From: Lepas anatifera
Taxonomy: Eukaryota > Arthropoda > Thecostraca > Lepadidae
NCBI GenBank assembly: GCA_034440635.1
Contig: JAOTON010000770.1
Coordinates: 124,001 to 188,000, forward strand
DNA: 64,000 nt
Direction of reading: 5' to 3'
Notes under the pieces: generated by a model
What the model was told of the DNA's origin: nothing
Database searches by the model: none
Seen by the model: the letters and a program-made list of their open reading frames with translations, nothing else
Program-made: the position numbers and the translations under genes
Part shown: in pieces, positions 61,077-64,000 of the stretch
Layout: every line of letters starts with the position of its first letter
Position numbering within the stretch: position 1 is the first letter of the stretch

Positions 61077-64000
61077 CGTGGGTCTGCGGAGCATAGATTC
61101 TAGGGAGCGCCCCTTGACTGCGTGTCGCTGAGACATGTAGTAGGAAAAGTTCGTATCGATTTGTTTGAAATATGTGCTCTGCTTTGAATACAATAGAGAG
61201 CACCTCCCACACTTATTAGCAGTACCAGAGACAACGAAAAGAGCATAATCACATATGTCTTAATTGCCCTGCTTCCTGTCCAGATCATTTTCTTGATTTT
61301 CGGCCCCATTGAAAAGTAATCCTGCTGCTCATCTCTAAAATACCTGAGAACTGTCATTACTTCCCCCTCGGCGAATAAAACGTGTAAGAGCTTTGGCAAA
61401 GAACCTTTTACTCACCAATAGCTCGCCCTGTTGTGTTTGAATACAATTTACCACATTCACCGGAATGTCGTTCCTTCTCCAGCCAGGCAGAAGCTTTCAC
61501 GGCCCGTGACTCCTCTAGACTGGAGTGACGCCTCCACGGGCCAGCGGGCCGGGTATTTGCGTTCTTAAATTGCTGAGTCACCCCGAAGCAGCGTAAAAGT
61601 GAGATGCCGTGGTGCAGCGCCGACGATAGGGCAGATTAGGCGCTCTAAGCCCACAGCACTGTCAGCGGCGGTCACAATCGCGAACAAACTAGGCTGCTTA
61701 ATGGGAATGAACCAGTTTGTCGAAGTTCCAGAAAGCGTAGTAAATCTACAAAATTGGTCTAAGAATCAGGAAACCACATTTTTTCTTCACTTTGATGCGC
61801 TAAAAACAGAAATATATCTTCTTTTCTACTAATTAAAGACGTCATCAAAACAATAATTTTAATAGTCAGTAAAATCCCAAACCTTGATTTAGCTCGATCG
61901 TAGACTCGCTGTGAAATGGAATTGAAGGTCAACCGATTACTGCGCATATGTGACATTCCTTCGACGCGATTTTAGCCTTGTTATGCTGCCGGCAGAACGC
62001 ATAATATTGTGCCGCACGAAAGCGCAATTTGGTATCATGAACCACAAGATACGGTACTGCGCATGTGTGCGGCACACTAGAATGCTTTCTGCACAGCAGA
62101 ATAACACGGCTTTTGTCTCTGTTGTTTTGTGTACCTATTTCGAAGTGTCCGTAGTATTATCAAGGTAAATATTGAGGAAAATATGACAAAAATGTTCTTT
62201 GTAGGGCATTGATTTCCGTTGATGCTAACTGATATTACTGTGTTGTGTATATATACTTCGTAGCATGCTTGAAAATTGTTTATTTCTTATGCACTTAAAG
62301 TTTCCAAGTTAACAAAGGAGCAGAACAAAGGAAAAAACTGGTGAGGTCATGATCTTCTCAATTTGACAATGAGGCTGAGGGCAAAGTAAGGGACTGGCTG
62401 ACAAGTTTCCATGGACAATTCCAATCAGGATCACATGATTTTTCTAGATGCATTTGCAATACTGATAATTTTTGGGCAATGGAAACTGAAAATCTGATTC
62501 TCGTCAATCCACATCCAACCAGATTTGGCAGGAGTTCGTGCAGGGATGGTAAAGATTTTCCTTACAGTGCAGAGGTAAAGGAGAGTAGATTGTAGATGGT
62601 AAATATTTCTTTGCTATGAAATGAAACAATATGAAATTTTAGACAATACTATTCATTAAACAAAACTTATTCATGAAAATTTGTGTGTATGCACATTGCT
62701 TTATGTGACTGCTATTCTGATTTGCTCTGACTTGTGCCATGCTCATTATATTGCCTTATTGTGTGGTTTTGTCTTGCCTGCTCTTCTTTGTTTGCTTCTT
62801 GTTTCTGCTGTCTTCATATTAAAAGAAACCGAAAGAAATTAATTGATGATGATAAACAAAATTGTGAATTTGGGCGAAGAGAAGTGAAGGCTGTGTAAGA
62901 AAGCACCTATTGTGTGCCAGGAATGTAGAAAAAATTGAGATTGAAGACTCTTCCATCTAGGGGGTTGCGCTCCGGCTTTTTAGCATAGGCCAAAAATGGC
63001 AACCTCAAATCTGGCATTCACCATCGTGATGACGTCAGCGATCGCCTAGAGCTGCTTAGCAACGCATCGTCTCTGGGTATTGTAGAAGACGGGGCTGTCA
63101 GGAGATAGGTTGCGTGTTAGGGGAAATAATACTCTTTTTGTGGATGTGGGGTAATAAATCCTGGGTCTACCCCTCGCCAGATGCATCTTGAAACCGTAAA
63201 ACACTCCACGATCCGTAACCGATTCACATTGAATGAACGGGCGGCTCCACCTCCAGAGCAACTGCTGACTTCACAAACGTAAAAATCTCTAGAAACAGAG
63301 GTTGCCATTTTTTAGAGTGGAGCGTTCTACTTCTACATTTAAAGGCCTTGCTTCCATCTGCTCGAGCTGTATCCATATCCAAGCTTAATCATCATGGAAC
63401 CCCCAATTGCTGTATTGCGACACTCAGCTCTTTTCGGATTGGCTTATTGTGCTTGGAAGCTAGGTCACTGTTTCATTATTTATTATTTTTCACATGTTTC
63501 CATTTTCTCCAAAACTCCACTTATAATAAAAACAGCACTGGTTGTGCTTTCATTTGATGAGCTTTGACTAGTTGCTACAAAAGTTGTGAGTCAAATCATT
63601 TTCTTACATGATTCATTTGGGCACACCTCTTACTTGAAATGCCTCATACATTATCCTAGCAAGTTCAGATTTTTGTTATAAAATGAAACTATTTATCCAT
63701 AAAGCACCTGCTGCTTCCTGAAGTCACTACAACTATAGCTCTCTTTACTAATATGCACACATAGTGGATCGTCTGTCCCACCATAAGTTTTGGTAGAACA
63801 CCCTATCAAAACATTTCCATAAAAGAATGGAACATTCTTTTGGTGGTGGACTAAAGTTGCCCCCATGGACCAAAGATGCTCAGTTTTATTGTACCTTGAT
63901 TAACCTGATGGTGATGCAAAAATGTTATATTTTTGTTCTGCACAATTGAAGGTGGAAGAAATAGGTGGTTTCCTTATTCCACAAATTATGTTTCCTATAA
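61077..64000. other. Upstream of the MGST1-like gene and intergenic, no gene recognised
   Basis: 61077-61440 probably includes 5' UTR or promoter; an open frame there with a hydrophobic stretch has no other support. 61694-61900 is a dispersed repeat shared with 52.73 kb. The rest is AT-rich with no supported feature. Confidence 0.45.

Noticed and set aside
61100..61399. 99-codon minus-strand frame with a hydrophobic stretch upstream of MGST1
   Set aside because: It overlaps the likely 5' UTR in another frame, has no family match and no splice support.

Overview
The window is eukaryotic, most likely from an arthropod or related invertebrate. Four spliced protein-coding genes with GT-AG introns sit in AT-rich, transposon-dense DNA. 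There is no prokaryotic gene packing, no operon and no rRNA. The glutathione-transferase exons resemble insect-type MGST1. A crustacean such as a barnacle is possible, but the sequence does not prove it.

Layout. 1-9.1 kb is intergenic DNA with two non-autonomous inverted-repeat elements (4.8-5.2 kb and 7.3-8.2 kb) and a tRNA-like relic. 9.1-13.5 kb (+) is a cytochrome b561 gene with two alternative terminal coding exons. 13.8-15.15 kb is a 29-bp minisatellite with a 464-bp higher-order repeat. 18.8-25.4 kb (-) is a three-exon gene for a protein of about 1859 residues with many C2H2 zinc fingers. 27-38 kb holds degraded elements, including a broken LINE-type retrotransposon interrupted by later insertions. 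38.3-43.9 kb is a tandem array of three nested elements flanked by TTAA. 44.3-48.2 kb holds two further inverted-repeat elements. 49.1-52.2 kb (-) is a two-exon gene for a small secreted Gly/Ala/Ser-rich protein, whose intron is filled with transposon DNA. 55.1-61.1 kb (-) is a microsomal glutathione S-transferase 1 (MAPEG) gene, whose large intron also carries transposons. 61-64 kb has no gene I can support.

The genes look like unrelated neighbours: transmembrane electron transfer (b561), nucleic-acid binding (zinc fingers), a secreted structural-type protein, and membrane detoxification (MGST1). The main story is mobile DNA. Two TTAA-flanked families, here called E1 (about 1.03 kb) and E2 (about 0.8 kb without E1), are saturated with AGGTCA/TGACCT hexamers. 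E1 inserted into E2 at two different TTAA sites. The junctions in the 38-44 kb array can be read as the product of unequal crossing-over between those insertions, and an E2 copy at 58.7 kb preserves one empty site.

Exon limits were worked out by eye from reading frame, splice consensus and phase. Repeat limits are by eye. Family names come from recognised motifs; no database search was run.
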